DNA of 64,000 bases, from assembly GCF_000695625.1 (NCBI RefSeq), contig NZ_JMQI01000028.1, positions 310,001 to 374,000 on the forward strand, in the 5' to 3' direction. The position numbers were made by a program, and so were the translations under genes. This DNA is from Amycolatopsis rifamycinica (GTDB lineage Bacteria > Actinomycetota > Actinomycetes > Mycobacteriales > Pseudonocardiaceae). Positions within the stretch are counted from its first letter, which is position 1. Every line of letters starts with the position of its first letter. This document shows positions 49,899 through 58,310 of the stretch, piece after piece. The notes under the pieces were generated by a model, which saw only the letters and a program-made list of their open reading frames with translations, did not search any database and was not told where the DNA came from.

Positions 49899-50474
49899 GT
49901 GCCACCACGCAAGGTCCGGAACACCCTCGCGCTGGCCCTGCTGGGCCTGCTGCTGGAACGCCCGATGCACCCGTACGAAATGGCGTCCACGCTGCGCGAG
50001 CGACACAAGGGCTCGACGTTCAAGATCAACCCGGGTTCGCTCTACGACACCGTGGAGTCCCTGGCGAAGCACCGCTGGATCGAGCCCGTCGAGACGGTCC
50101 GGGAGGGCAACCGGCCGGAGCGGACCGTCTACGCGCACACCGAACTCGGGCGCCAGGAGTTCGTCGCCTGGCTCGACGAGCTCGTCCGAGAACCGGTCGC
50201 CGAGTACCCGAAGTTCGTCGCGGCGGTGAGCTACCTCGGCGCGCTCGGCCCGGAGCGCGCCGCCGACGCGCTGGAGGAACGCGCCCGCCACCTCACCGAA
50301 CGCATCGACGGCGCCGAAACGGCGCTGGCGGAAACCGTCGGCAAGGGCGCGCCACGGCTGTTCATGATCGAGGTCGAGTTCGTCCGGCACGCCTGGCGCG
50401 CGGAGCTCGACTGGGCGCGCCGGACGGCCGCCGAAATCCGGTCCGGCGCCCTGCCGTGGCCCGAAAACTTCTGA
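49899..50474 (+). CDS. PadR family transcriptional regulator
   Basis: A 191-residue winged-helix regulator. ALALLGLLLERPMHPYEMAS and NPGSLYDTVESLAKHRWIEP are the PadR DNA-binding motifs; a C-terminal helical domain for dimerisation follows. AGGGAG precedes GTG 49899. It is 10 nt upstream of an FAD monooxygenase gene, so it probably represses that gene until an aromatic or antibiotic ligand binds. The palindrome at 49869 is a candidate operator. Confidence 0.93.
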   Translation: MPPRKVRNTLALALLGLLLERPMHPYEMASTLRERHKGSTFKINPGSLYDTVESLAKHRWIEPVETVREGNRPERTVYAHTELGRQEFVAWLDELVREPVAEYPKFVAAVSYLGALGPERAADALEERARHLTERIDGAETALAETVGKGAPRLFMIEVEFVRHAWRAELDWARRTAAEIRSGALPWPENF

Positions 50475-50484
50475 GGGGAAAACC

Positions 50485-51933
50485 ATGCCCGATCCCGACG
50501 TCCTCGTCGCCGGCGCCGGCCCGGCCGGCCTGCTGCTCGCCGCGGAGCTCGCGCTGGCCGGCGTCCGCACCACGATCGTCGAACGGCAGCCGGAGCGGCC
50601 GCCGTACTGCCGCGGCTTCAACCTGAACGCGCGGGCACTGGACCTGCTGGCCCGCCGCGGCCTGGCCGAAGGGCTGGTGGCCGAGGGACATCGCGTGCCG
50701 CACGCACCGGTCACCGGCCTGCCCGGCCCGCTCCTGCTCGACGGTGCGGCGACCGACCACCCGTTTTCGCTGGGCATTCCGCAGACCCGCGTCGAAGAGG
50801 TCCTGGAGGCCCGTGCGCTCGACCTGGGCGTCGAAATCCTGCGCGGCCACGACCTGCGCTCGTTCACGCAGGCCGCGGACAGCGTCAGCACGGTCGTCCA
50901 CAACGGACGCTTCGGCCGGACGATCCGGTCGCGGTACCTGGTGGGCTGCGACGGAAGCCGCAGCACGGTGCGCAAGCAGGCCGGGATCGGTTTTCCCGGG
51001 ACCGACGCGCGCTGGTACGCCCTGCTCGGCGACGTCGAATGCGAGCTGCCCTACGGGCCTTCAGCGGGCCCCGACGGGCGAAGCGTATTCGTCATCCCGC
51101 GGCCGGGGTACGTCCGGATCGTGGTCCGGGAAGACGACCCGCCGTCGGACAAGGACACGCCGGTCACGCTGGAGAGGCTGCGGGCCCAGGTGGACGCGGT
51201 CCTCGGCCGCCACGTCGAGCTGCGCGCACCCCGCTGGCTGAGCCGCTTCGGCGACGCGGCGCGCTTGGCTTCCCGGTATCGCGAAGGCCGGGTGCTCTTG
51301 GCGGGCGACGCGGCCCACATCCACCCGCCGGCGGGAGCGATCGGCGTGAACGTGGCCCTCGACGACGCGTTCAACCTGGGCTGGAAACTGGCGGCGACGG
51401 TGCGGGGGACGGCACCGGAGGGCCTGCTGGACACCTACCACGACGAGCGGCACGCGGCGGGCACGCGGATCCTGGCGAACACGCGGGCCCAGGTGGCGCT
51501 GGAGGAAGCGGGCGACGAACCATGGGCGGACCTGATGCGGCGCGTGGCGGCACACCCGGCGGGGAACCGCGCGCTGGCGGAGATCATCACGGGACTGGAC
51601 GCGTGCTACGAGCCGGGCGGGCACCCATGGCTGGGCCGGCTGGCTCCGGACGTGCCGCTGCGGGTTTCGGGGACGGAGACGCACTTGGCGGCCCTGCTGC
51701 ACACCGGGCGGCCGGTGTTGCTGGACCTGACGGCTTCGGGTTCGTTCGGGGTGTGGTCGGCCGGAGTGGAGGTGGTCGCCGCTTCGAGTCCGTCCACTTC
51801 GGACATCGACGCGGTGCTGCTGCGGCCGGATGGGCATGTCGCGTGGGTGGGTGCGCCGGGCTCGGGTGAGGCCGGGCTGGCGGCGGCCTTGCGCCGGTGG
51901 GTGGGGGATGTTCCGGTGCCGGCATCCGCCTGA
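50485..51933 (+). CDS. FAD-dependent monooxygenase (class A, antibiotic-modifying type)
   Basis: A 482-residue class A flavin hydroxylase related to, but distinct from, the rox product 4.4 kb upstream. Motifs: DVLVAGAGPAGLLLAAELAL, GCDGSRSTVRKQAGIGFPG and [20 protein letters not shown]. The middle substrate domain differs from that of Rox. It lies directly behind padR in a two-gene operon with a ribosome site AGGGG. The substrate is probably a phenol or polyketide; it is not assignable from sequence. Confidence 0.88.
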   Translation: MPDPDVLVAGAGPAGLLLAAELALAGVRTTIVERQPERPPYCRGFNLNARALDLLARRGLAEGLVAEGHRVPHAPVTGLPGPLLLDGAATDHPFSLGIPQTRVEEVLEARALDLGVEILRGHDLRSFTQAADSVSTVVHNGRFGRTIRSRYLVGCDGSRSTVRKQAGIGFPGTDARWYALLGDVECELPYGPSAGPDGRSVFVIPRPGYVRIVVREDDPPSDKDTPVTLERLRAQVDAVLGRHVELRAPRWLSRFGDAARLASRYREGRVLLAGDAAHIHPPAGAIGVNVALDDAFNLGWKLAATVRGTAPEGLLDTYHDERHAAGTRILANTRAQVALEEAGDEPWADLMRRVAAHPAGNRALAEIITGLDACYEPGGHPWLGRLAPDVPLRVSGTETHLAALLHTGRPVLLDLTASGSFGVWSAGVEVVAASSPSTSDIDAVLLRPDGHVAWVGAPGSGEAGLAAALRRWVGDVPVPASA

Positions 51934-52086
51934 CCGCGGGGGCCGGGGGGTTCGGGGAAGTCATGGTTCTGCGCCGGTGGCCATGGCAGCTGGTCCGGCG
52001 TCGGCGGACAAGCTGGTGACGCCGAACCCGATGTGGCGGCATTCGCCTGCCCCTGGAGGGCGGGGCCGCACACTCCCCCGCCCCTC

Positions 52087-52113
52087 GGCGGTTTCTAGGG
52101 GTGGTTGCAACAC
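52087..52113 (+). repeat. Left terminal inverted repeat of the IS30-type element
   Basis: Starts GGCGGTTTCTAG and ends GGTTGCAACAC. The complement of the right end differs only at two positions (a G for C in each of two places). Confidence 0.85.
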
Positions 52114-52484
52114 CTGAGTGTTCAGGGAGTTGCAGACGTCCAGACGAGATCGGGACCGGGCCCCGCTGGGCATGGTTTGGGGTTCAGGTCGGCGTGGCCG
52201 GCCGTTGATCGGGGAGCGGGTCGCCTCCTTTGCGCTAGTGAATGCAGGTGTAGGCGCCAGGGAAGCGGCTCGGCGGGTCGGGATCAACTATCGGACGCGG
52301 CTCCAACGAGAACACCAACGGGCTCTGCGGCAGCACTTCCCCAACAGCACCGACCCCAGCGTCCACACCGCCGAGCACCTCGACGCGGTCGCGGTCGAGC
52401 TCAACGACCGGCTCCGGATGACCCTCGACTGGGACAGCCCACCGAACACACGACACAGCCACTCAACACCACCCACCCACAGCA

Positions 52485-52511
52485 GTGTTGCAACGACCGC
52501 TAGAAACCGCC
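52485..52511 (-). repeat. Right terminal inverted repeat of the IS30-type element
   Basis: Begins GTGTTGCAACG and ends CTAGAAACCGCC; inverted copy of the left end with two mismatches. Confidence 0.85.
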
Positions 52512-52622
52512 CTTCCCTAGGAGCGTCCCCAATTCCAGTCTATCGGCGGCCTCCGACAAAACCCGGAAAACGACCCCCGCACACCCCGGCGATCCACAAC
52601 CCGGCCGCGTTGTGGACAACGG

Positions 52623-53141
52623 TCAGCGCGGGCGCTCCAAGACCGCCCGCTGCTCCACCCGCCCGTCCAGGACGAACTTGCTGTGCAACGAAAACCCCAG
52701 CTTCTCGACCACCCGGGCCGACGGCTTGTTCGCCGGCTCGTACACCGCCAGCAGGCGGTCCGCCCAGCCCGACTGGAAAGCCTTGTCACGCACCGCCGTT
52801 GTTGCTTCCGTGGCGTACCCGCGGCCCCAGCCCGAGGGGGCTATCCACCAGCCCATCTCCACCGCCGGTGCTCCCAGGCCCGACTCCGCCGCGTCCCGCC
52901 GGACCAGCGACACCACTCCGTCGAACGAGCCCGGTGCCGCCGAGACCGCGAACCAGCCGAAGCCGTGCGAAGCCCAGTGCGCGAGCGTTGCTCGGTGCTT
53001 GACCAGCGTGTGCTCGTGGCTCCACGGCTCGCCCGTCCCCACGTAGCGGACCGTCTCGGGCAGCTGGGCCAGTGCGTACAAGTCGTCGAAGCGGTCTTCG
53101 GTCCACGCGTGCAGCGTGAGCCTCTCCGTGGTGATCAGCAC
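52623..53141 (-). CDS. GNAT family acetyltransferase, RimJ/RimL-like
   Basis: A 172-residue GNAT. The start LITTERLTLHAWTEDRFDDL is typical of the RimJ/RimL group, which acetylate N-termini or other amines; the acetyl-CoA loop is WWIAPSGWGRGYATEATTAV (residues about 98-117). GTG 53141; a TAGACT box 7 nt upstream suggests a leaderless transcript that begins inside the end of the regulator gene upstream. The substrate is unknown. Confidence 0.87.
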   Translation of the reverse strand: MLITTERLTLHAWTEDRFDDLYALAQLPETVRYVGTGEPWSHEHTLVKHRATLAHWASHGFGWFAVSAAPGSFDGVVSLVRRDAAESGLGAPAVEMGWWIAPSGWGRGYATEATTAVRDKAFQSGWADRLLAVYEPANKPSARVVEKLGFSLHSKFVLDGRVEQRAVLERPR

Positions 53142-53148
53142 CGCCGTC

Positions 53149-53154
53149 AGTCTA
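53149..53154 (-). promoter_or_regulatory. Possible -10 box (TAGACT) of the GNAT gene
   Basis: On the minus strand TAGACT ends 7 nt before GTG 53141 with no ribosome site between. It overlaps the stop codon of the GntR-TetR fusion gene. Confidence 0.45.
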
Positions 53155-54039
53155 GTGTCCGGCCAGCAGTGCGGCGATCCCGTCGAGCTGGCGGTGCAGC
53201 CCGAACTCGAACACCTCGTCGAGGTCGACGTCCTCGACGCCGGTCATCACCTCGGTCAGCGTCGGGAACCGGCCCGACTCGAGGAAACCGTGCAGCAGCG
53301 CCATGTCCGCCGCCAGGCGCTGGTCGCCCGTGATGCCCGTGTCCTGCTCGGCCTGGACCTCGAACGCGTTGCTCGCCGCCAGGCCGCCCACCCAGCCGTT
53401 CAACGTCATGATCACCTGCAGCTTCACACGTCGCTTCAAGCCGGTTCCGGCCAGCGCTCGCAGGGACCAGTCGACCAGCCGCAAGCCCGCCGCCAGCACC
53501 GGCGGGCGGACCAGGGAATTCAGCAGGATCGGCGCCAGCCACGGGTGACGGCGGTACGCCAGCCACTGCGCGCGGGCGGCCAGCTCGAGGCGCGGACGCC
53601 ACTGCGCCGGGCCCGGCTCCGGCAGCTCCGCCTCCCCGAGCGCGACGTCGGCCATCAACCGGAGCAGCTCGTCCTTGTCCGGCACGTGCCGGTACAACGC
53701 CATCGGCCCGACGCCCAGCTCGGCCGCCAGCCGCCGCATCGACAGCGCCGCGAGGCCTTCGGCGTCGGCCAGCGCCATCGCCGCCCGCACCAGCGCGTCG
53801 CGGCCCAGCGGTGGCTTGACCGGCGTCCGGTCGGCCACCACCGTGCCGCTGCCCGGCACCGCTCGCACCCAGCCCTGCTCGCCCAACGCGGCCAGGGCCT
53901 TCGCCGCGGTCGCCATCGCGACGCCCCACTCGCGGACCAGCGCGCGGGTCGACGGGACGCGGTCGCCCGGCCGCAGCTCGCCCGCGGTGATCCGGCGGCG
54001 CAGGTCCGCCGCGATCCGCAGGTAGGGCGCCTCGGCCAC
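53152..54039 (-). CDS. Fused GntR winged-helix/TetR-type regulator
   Basis: A 295-residue regulator with two DNA-binding modules. Residues 1-72 form a GntR winged helix (RIAADLRRRITAGELRPGDR, VPSTRALVREWGVAMATAAK, GWVRAVPGSGTVV); residues about 80-125 form a TetR helix-turn-helix (LVRAAMALADAEGLAALSMR, AAELGVGPMALYRHVPDKDE). The C-terminal ligand domain is TetR_C-like. Such fusions occur in actinobacteria and often control drug-efflux genes. ATG 54039; divergent from the DUF2306 gene. Confidence 0.88.
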   Translation of the reverse strand: MAEAPYLRIAADLRRRITAGELRPGDRVPSTRALVREWGVAMATAAKALAALGEQGWVRAVPGSGTVVADRTPVKPPLGRDALVRAAMALADAEGLAALSMRRLAAELGVGPMALYRHVPDKDELLRLMADVALGEAELPEPGPAQWRPRLELAARAQWLAYRRHPWLAPILLNSLVRPPVLAAGLRLVDWSLRALAGTGLKRRVKLQVIMTLNGWVGGLAASNAFEVQAEQDTGITGDQRLAADMALLHGFLESGRFPTLTEVMTGVEDVDLDEVFEFGLHRQLDGIAALLAGH

Positions 54040-54140
54040 GCACCCTCCGTACTAGAACACTTGCCCACCGAACCTAGAACGGTTTCAGGGTACTCCCCCA
54101 ATATCTGCGGCGAAGATTGTCGGCTGCGAACCCCGCGAAA

Positions 54141-54160
54141 TACGGTGCCGATACACCGTA
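54141..54160. promoter_or_regulatory. Inverted repeat before the DUF2306 gene
   Basis: TACGGTG-CCGATA-CACCGTA, perfect 7-bp arms, lies 16 nt upstream of ATG 54177. It is a candidate operator of the divergent GntR-TetR regulator. Two CTAGAAC words (54052-54058 and 54074-54080) also occur in the intergenic region. Confidence 0.5.
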
Positions 54161-54176
54161 CGAAACAGGGGGACGC

Positions 54177-54839
54177 ATGACGACGACCGAACTCCGCCGC
54201 CCGAAGCCGTGGGTCCTCCCGCTGGGGCTGCTCGTCACGGCCTTCCTGGCCTTCTCGCTGCCGCCCTACCTCGGGCTCGACTCCGCCCGGTCGCGGATTC
54301 CGGCCCCGACCGGCTGGTACTACCCGGTGCTGGTGACGCACATCGGCTTCGCGACCATCGCCATGGTGACCTGCGCGCTGCAGATCTGGCCGTGGCTGCG
54401 GCGCGAACACCCGGCCGTGCACCGCCGCACCGGGCGCGTGTACGTCTTCGCCGGCGCGATCCCGGCGTCGATCGCCGGTTTCGTGATCGCGCTCGCGGCG
54501 CCGTTCGGGCCGGTCGGGGCCGTGTCGAACGTCCTGCTCGCGACGCTGTGGTTCGGCTGCACCGTGCAGGGCTACCGGCTGGCGCGGGCACGCCGGTTCG
54601 GCGAGCACCGCCGCTGGATGGCCCGCAGCTTCGCGCTGTGCATGTCGATCATCAGCAACCGGATCTGGGGCGTGCTCTGGGCGGCCGTGCTGACACCGCA
54701 GCTGGACACGACCTTCGGCGGCAGCGAACTGGCGCTGGGCCAGGCGATCGCGGGGATCACCACGTGGACCGGCTGGGTGCTGCCGCTGCTGGCCGCCGAG
54801 TGGTGGCTCGGCCGGGGACGCCGGCGCGCGGTCGCGTGA
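54177..54839 (+). CDS. DUF2306 membrane protein
   Basis: A 220-residue integral membrane protein with about six helices: PWVLPLGLLVTAFLAFSLPP, VLVTHIGFATIAMVTCALQI, YVFAGAIPASIAGFVIALAA, VSNVLLATLWFGCTVQGYRL, SFALCMSIISNRIWGVLWAA and WTGWVLPLLAAEWWL. The core HPAVHRRTGRVYVFAG and FGEHRRWMARSFALCMS are DUF2306 motifs with conserved His and Arg. GGGGGA precedes ATG 54177. The function is unknown; the neighbouring regulator suggests an inducible gene. Confidence 0.82.
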   Translation: MTTTELRRPKPWVLPLGLLVTAFLAFSLPPYLGLDSARSRIPAPTGWYYPVLVTHIGFATIAMVTCALQIWPWLRREHPAVHRRTGRVYVFAGAIPASIAGFVIALAAPFGPVGAVSNVLLATLWFGCTVQGYRLARARRFGEHRRWMARSFALCMSIISNRIWGVLWAAVLTPQLDTTFGGSELALGQAIAGITTWTGWVLPLLAAEWWLGRGRRRAVA

Positions 54840-54850
54840 GCCACGACGCA

Positions 54851-54880
54851 CCGCCGGCCGGACGCGCGTCCGGCCGGCGG
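54851..54880. terminator. 30-bp perfect palindrome between convergent genes
   Basis: Left arm CCGCCGGCCGGACGC, right arm its exact complement, no loop bases beyond the stem tip. It lies 12 nt after the DUF2306 stop and 6 nt after the DUF427 stop, so it is a likely bidirectional terminator. Confidence 0.85.
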
Positions 54881-54885
54881 GGTGC

Positions 54886-55263
54886 TCAGTCTTCGACCAG
54901 CTCGATCGAGTCCACGACGTTCGGGTAGAACGCGACGTGGTCCTTGATCGGCGCGACCGCGTCGTACGGCTTCTCGTACGTCCAGACCGCGTTCTCGCCC
55001 TTCACGTCGCCCGCGCTGAGGCTGTAGTAGCTCGCCTCGCCCTTGTACGGGCAGTACGTCCCGTGGTCGGTGCGCTCCAGCACGCCCGCGTCGACGTCGG
55101 CCAGCGGGATGTACTGGACCGCCGGGTACGTGGATTCCTGCAGGGTGAGCGCGTTGCGGCTGTCCGCGATCACCCGCCCGCCCGCCTTGACCACCACGCG
55201 GGCCTTCGTCGGCTCGACGGTGATCGGGTGGTCCGGGCCCGGCTGCAGAACCTGCTTCGCCAT
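54886..55263 (-). CDS. DUF427 domain protein
   Basis: A 125-residue beta-rich protein. Key words ARVVVKAGGRVIADSRNALT, STYPAVQYIPLADVDAGVLE, TYCPYKGEASYYSL and WTYEKPYDAVAPIKDHVAFY are DUF427, widespread in actinobacteria and of unknown function. The length is normal. AGGGAGCTGAC precedes the ATG. It stands alone between two terminators/hairpins. Nothing in the neighbourhood hints at a pathway. Confidence 0.93.
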   Translation of the reverse strand: MAKQVLQPGPDHPITVEPTKARVVVKAGGRVIADSRNALTLQESTYPAVQYIPLADVDAGVLERTDHGTYCPYKGEASYYSLSAGDVKGENAVWTYEKPYDAVAPIKDHVAFYPNVVDSIELVED

Positions 55264-55326
55264 GTCAGCTCCCTGAGAGTTCCGTGTCCCAGGAGCAGCG
55301 CGCCGGGCCCGGCCGATATTCCGGGA

Positions 55327-56091
55327 TCAGGGCAGGTAGTACATCGGGTTCGGCAGCTTGACCGGACGCAGCGCGTAGCCGCCTTCGAGGTCGCTGAACT
55401 GGTCACCGAGGTTGAGCACGATCTTCGCGCCGGTCGCCTCGATGTGCGCCCGCGTGCCCGACTTGTACTGGACCGTGGTGCAGGTCAGCCCGCACGGCAG
55501 GTAGTCCGGCGCGGTCGTCTTCGGCTTGAAGAACGCCCCCGCCGGGGCCGGGTAGCCCTCGTTGGCCAGGTTCTTCAGCGACCGCGGCCCCTGGAACTCG
55601 TTGCGTCCGGTCAGGAAGTAGACCTTGACGCCGCGCTGCGCCGCCCAGTTGGCCAGCTCCAGCACCGGCTTGTTCGCGACGAACGTGCCGTTGTCGATCG
55701 CCTGCTGCTGCTTCACCGGGTCGAAGCCGAAGTCGTTGTCGGCCTCCCAGCCGTAGGTGACCTCGGACGTGTCGTCGACGTCGAGCACGACCGCCGGGTT
55801 CTTCACCCGGCCCAGCTGCTGCTGCAGGAAACGCTTCGCGTCCGAGACGATCCGGTTCGTGTCCTTCACGAACCGGCTCGTGTCCGAATAGTGGTGTTTC
55901 CCCGCGGCGTCGAGGTAGTCGCCGTAGTACGCCTTGACGTCCAGCTTCACCTGGCCGATGTTGGCCGGCTCCTTCGACCGCGCGGCGGTCGATTCGTCCG
56001 ATCCGGCCAGCGCGGTGGCCCCCGAGGCGACGGTGGCGCCGATGGCCGCGGCGGCGGCGAGCTTGACGAGACCTGACCATTTTCCGGACAC
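55327..56091 (-). CDS. Secreted HAD-family acid phosphatase
   Basis: A 254-residue phosphatase of the plant/class B acid phosphatase group. A signal peptide (LVKLAAAAAIGATVASGATA) leads; motif I is VVLDVDDTSEVTYG with nucleophile D, motif II VYFLTGRNE, motif IV LGDQFSDLEG. It is probably exported and releases phosphate from organic phosphates. The start is GTG 56091. It lies 63 nt downstream of the DUF427 gene's start, on the same strand. Confidence 0.9.
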   Translation of the reverse strand: MSGKWSGLVKLAAAAAIGATVASGATALAGSDESTAARSKEPANIGQVKLDVKAYYGDYLDAAGKHHYSDTSRFVKDTNRIVSDAKRFLQQQLGRVKNPAVVLDVDDTSEVTYGWEADNDFGFDPVKQQQAIDNGTFVANKPVLELANWAAQRGVKVYFLTGRNEFQGPRSLKNLANEGYPAPAGAFFKPKTTAPDYLPCGLTCTTVQYKSGTRAHIEATGAKIVLNLGDQFSDLEGGYALRPVKLPNPMYYLP

Positions 56092-56172
56092 GGCGAACCC
56101 TCCAGTGGAACTTGACGACCCGGGGAACCTACGTCAGGTTCACGTGGAGTTCCACCCCTCGAAAGTTTCCGT

Positions 56173-57339
56173 TCACGTGATTCTTTCGGCACGGCACAGG
56201 AACGCCACCGGTGACCGCCCGATCCGCGTCAGCACCACCGACGCTTCCGCGGCACCGCGCGGCTTCAGGCGTCTCCGCAGCGCGTCCGGGTCGACGTCCA
56301 AGCCCCGCACCAGGATTTCCAGCCGCCCGACGTCGTGGCGCTTGAGCACGCCCTTCAGCGCCTTTTCGGTGTACGGCCCGTGTTCCAGGACGCGGAAGGC
56401 CCGCACTCCCGGTGGCGGGGTGTCGCCGGTCAGGTACGCGATGCGTTCGTCCAGCTGCCACAACCCGTGCCGGGCCGCGTAGTGGCGCACCAGGCCGGCC
56501 CGGACGACGGCGCCGTCGGGGTCGACGATCCACTCCCCCGGCTCCCGGGCGGGCAGCTCGTCCGGCTCGGCGTCGGTGACCGTCCACTGTGTCCCGTCCG
56601 AGCGCAGCACGGTCGCCCTGCGGGTGACGCCGGTGCCCAGGCCCCGCCACAGGCAGGATTCCCGCACCTGGCCGTCCAGGGACACGAGTTCGACCTCCTC
56701 CGCCCACGGCGTGAGCGCGAAGTCGAGACCGGGCGCGCACTTCACGGACAAGGCCCGCCCCGGGTAGGCCTCGACCAGCCCGTCCAGCGGCGGGGCGAAG
56801 TCGGCGGGCTTCCACGCCCGGCGTCCGGCGGCGTCGCGGCGGGCCGGGTCCGCGACGACGACCCCGGACCGGCTGACCGGCCGCAGGGCGTCGGCCCGCG
56901 CGAGCCCGAACACCACGCCCGCCGCGGTCCCGTTGTACCGCGCCATTTCCAGCCGCACCGGGTCCACATCGGACCCGAGCGCGCGCCGCGCCACCCGCGC
57001 GATCTCGACGAGGTCGGCGCCCACCGAGCACGTGACGTCGTGGACGTCGAGCCCGGCGAGACGGGCGGCCCGGTGGCGCGCGACCACCGACGCGCTCGCC
57101 TGCTGGAGCGCGTCGGAAGTGAACAGCCAGTCCACACCGGACAGCTTGCCGACGGCTTTCCGCCGCAGCAGCGCGGTTTCCAGGACGGCGGCCGCGTGCG
57201 ACTCGCCCACAAGACGCCGGACGGCCGCGACGGACGTGATCGGGTCGGTCAGCGGCAGTGCCGAGACCTCGGCGAGCGCCGCCGCACCCGCGCCGGAACG
57301 CAGGTAGGCGACGTCGCCGAGGCTGAACGAATAACCCAA
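56173..57339 (-). CDS. THUMP-like domain protein with methyltransferase fold
   Basis: A 388-residue protein. Motif I-like DVTCSVGADLVEIARVA (residues about 101-117) and the acidic SDVDPVRLEMARYNG after it indicate a class I methyltransferase; VVVADPARRD replaces the usual NPPY. The C-terminal 100 residues form a THUMP-like RNA-binding module (VDPDALRRRLKPRGAAEASV). It may methylate RNA, but the active-site motif is not canonical. TTG 57339 gives the family N-terminus and follows the stop of the previous gene by 1 nt. Confidence 0.85.
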   Translation of the reverse strand: MGYSFSLGDVAYLRSGAGAAALAEVSALPLTDPITSVAAVRRLVGESHAAAVLETALLRRKAVGKLSGVDWLFTSDALQQASASVVARHRAARLAGLDVHDVTCSVGADLVEIARVARRALGSDVDPVRLEMARYNGTAAGVVFGLARADALRPVSRSGVVVADPARRDAAGRRAWKPADFAPPLDGLVEAYPGRALSVKCAPGLDFALTPWAEEVELVSLDGQVRESCLWRGLGTGVTRRATVLRSDGTQWTVTDAEPDELPAREPGEWIVDPDGAVVRAGLVRHYAARHGLWQLDERIAYLTGDTPPPGVRAFRVLEHGPYTEKALKGVLKRHDVGRLEILVRGLDVDPDALRRRLKPRGAAEASVVLTRIGRSPVAFLCRAERIT

Positions 57340-57340
57340 C

Positions 57341-58306
57341 TCAGGACGGCCGCTTGGTCCCGGTGATCATGACGTTGTAGAACAGCTCCCGCGGCAGGAT
57401 CTTCGCCAGCACCTTCTTGTCCACGGCGGACAGCCGCAGCCACAGGTGGTAGGCGAACATCCGCCAGCGCACGGTCAGCTTCTCCGGCGGCACCGCGGCC
57501 TCGAACGTCCGGATCGGCCAGCCGGCCAGCGCGGCGGCGAACTCCTCGGTGACCGCGCGGACGTCCTGGGCGCCTGCCCCGCGGGCCCACGACTCCAGCT
57601 CCGACGGGTCGAAGGTGTGGATGTCGACCACGGCCTCCAACGCGGCGGCGCGCGAGGACTCGTCGAGTTCGGACTGCGGACGCCGCCAGCCGCGCAGCGC
57701 GGGCAGCTTCGTCACGCGGGTCGTCAGGAACCAGGTGAACTGGCCGAGCTTGCGGGCGTAGAAGTCGCCGACCTTGGTCGGCTCGCCGGCGAAGACGAAC
57801 CGGCCGCCCGGCTTGAGCACGCGCAGCACCTCGCGGAACGCCGCCTGGACGTCCGGGATGTGGTGCAGCACCGCGTGCCCGACCACCAGGTCGAACGTGT
57901 TGTCGTCGTACGGGATGCGCTCGGCGTCGGCGACCCGGCCGTCGACGTCGAGGCCGAGCTTCTCGGCGTTGCGCAGCGCGACCTGGACCATGCCGGGCGA
58001 GAGGTCGGTGACCGACCCCTTCTTGGCGACACCGCCCTGCATGAGGTTCAGCAGGAAGAAGCCGGTGCCGCTGCCCAGCTCCATCGCGTGCTGGTAGGGC
58101 TGGCCGTCCTCGCCCGCGACGGCGTTGAACACGTCGGTGGCGTAGGAGATGCAGCGCTCGTCGTACGAGATCGACCACTTCTCGTCGTAGGTGCCGGCTT
58201 CCCAGTCGTGGTACAGCACGTTCGCCAGCTTGGGGTCGGCGTAGGCGGCCTGGACCTCTTCGGCGGTGGCGTGCGGGTTCGGCGCCGGGTCGTTCACGTC
58301 GGTCAA
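57341..58306 (-). CDS. Class I SAM-dependent methyltransferase
   Basis: A 321-residue methyltransferase. Motif I is AMELGSGTGFFLLNLMQGG (residues about 74-92), motif II VTDLSPGMVQVALRNAEKLG, then HAVLHHIPDVQAAFREVLRVL. The C-terminus RWRMFAYHLWLRLSAVDKKV is not general and suggests a large or lipid-like substrate. It starts with TTG 58306, with AGGGA about 8 nt upstream, 4 nt after the enoyl-CoA hydratase stop. It lies in an operon of echA, this gene and the THUMP-like gene. Confidence 0.87.
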   Translation of the reverse strand: MTDVNDPAPNPHATAEEVQAAYADPKLANVLYHDWEAGTYDEKWSISYDERCISYATDVFNAVAGEDGQPYQHAMELGSGTGFFLLNLMQGGVAKKGSVTDLSPGMVQVALRNAEKLGLDVDGRVADAERIPYDDNTFDLVVGHAVLHHIPDVQAAFREVLRVLKPGGRFVFAGEPTKVGDFYARKLGQFTWFLTTRVTKLPALRGWRRPQSELDESSRAAALEAVVDIHTFDPSELESWARGAGAQDVRAVTEEFAAALAGWPIRTFEAAVPPEKLTVRWRMFAYHLWLRLSAVDKKVLAKILPRELFYNVMITGTKRPS

Positions 58307-58310
58307 GGCG

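Larger units (their letters stand above)
52087..52511. mobile_element. Internally deleted IS30-family element (MITE-like, 425 bp)
   Basis: The element is framed by 27-bp terminal inverted repeats (52087-52113 and 52485-52511) that agree at 25 positions. Inside, one frame from 52118 still reads a transposase N-terminus (GRRGRPLIGERVASFALVNA, GAREAARRVGINYRT) joined directly to the very C-terminal part (LRQHFPNSTDPSVHTAEHLD, VELNDRLRMTLDWDSP). The catalytic DDE core is missing, a deletion of most of an IS30 transposase of usual size. It cannot move itself but might be moved by a related transposase. No clear target duplication is visible. The rest of the 689-bp gap between 51934 and 52622 holds no other gene I can support. 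Confidence 0.82.
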
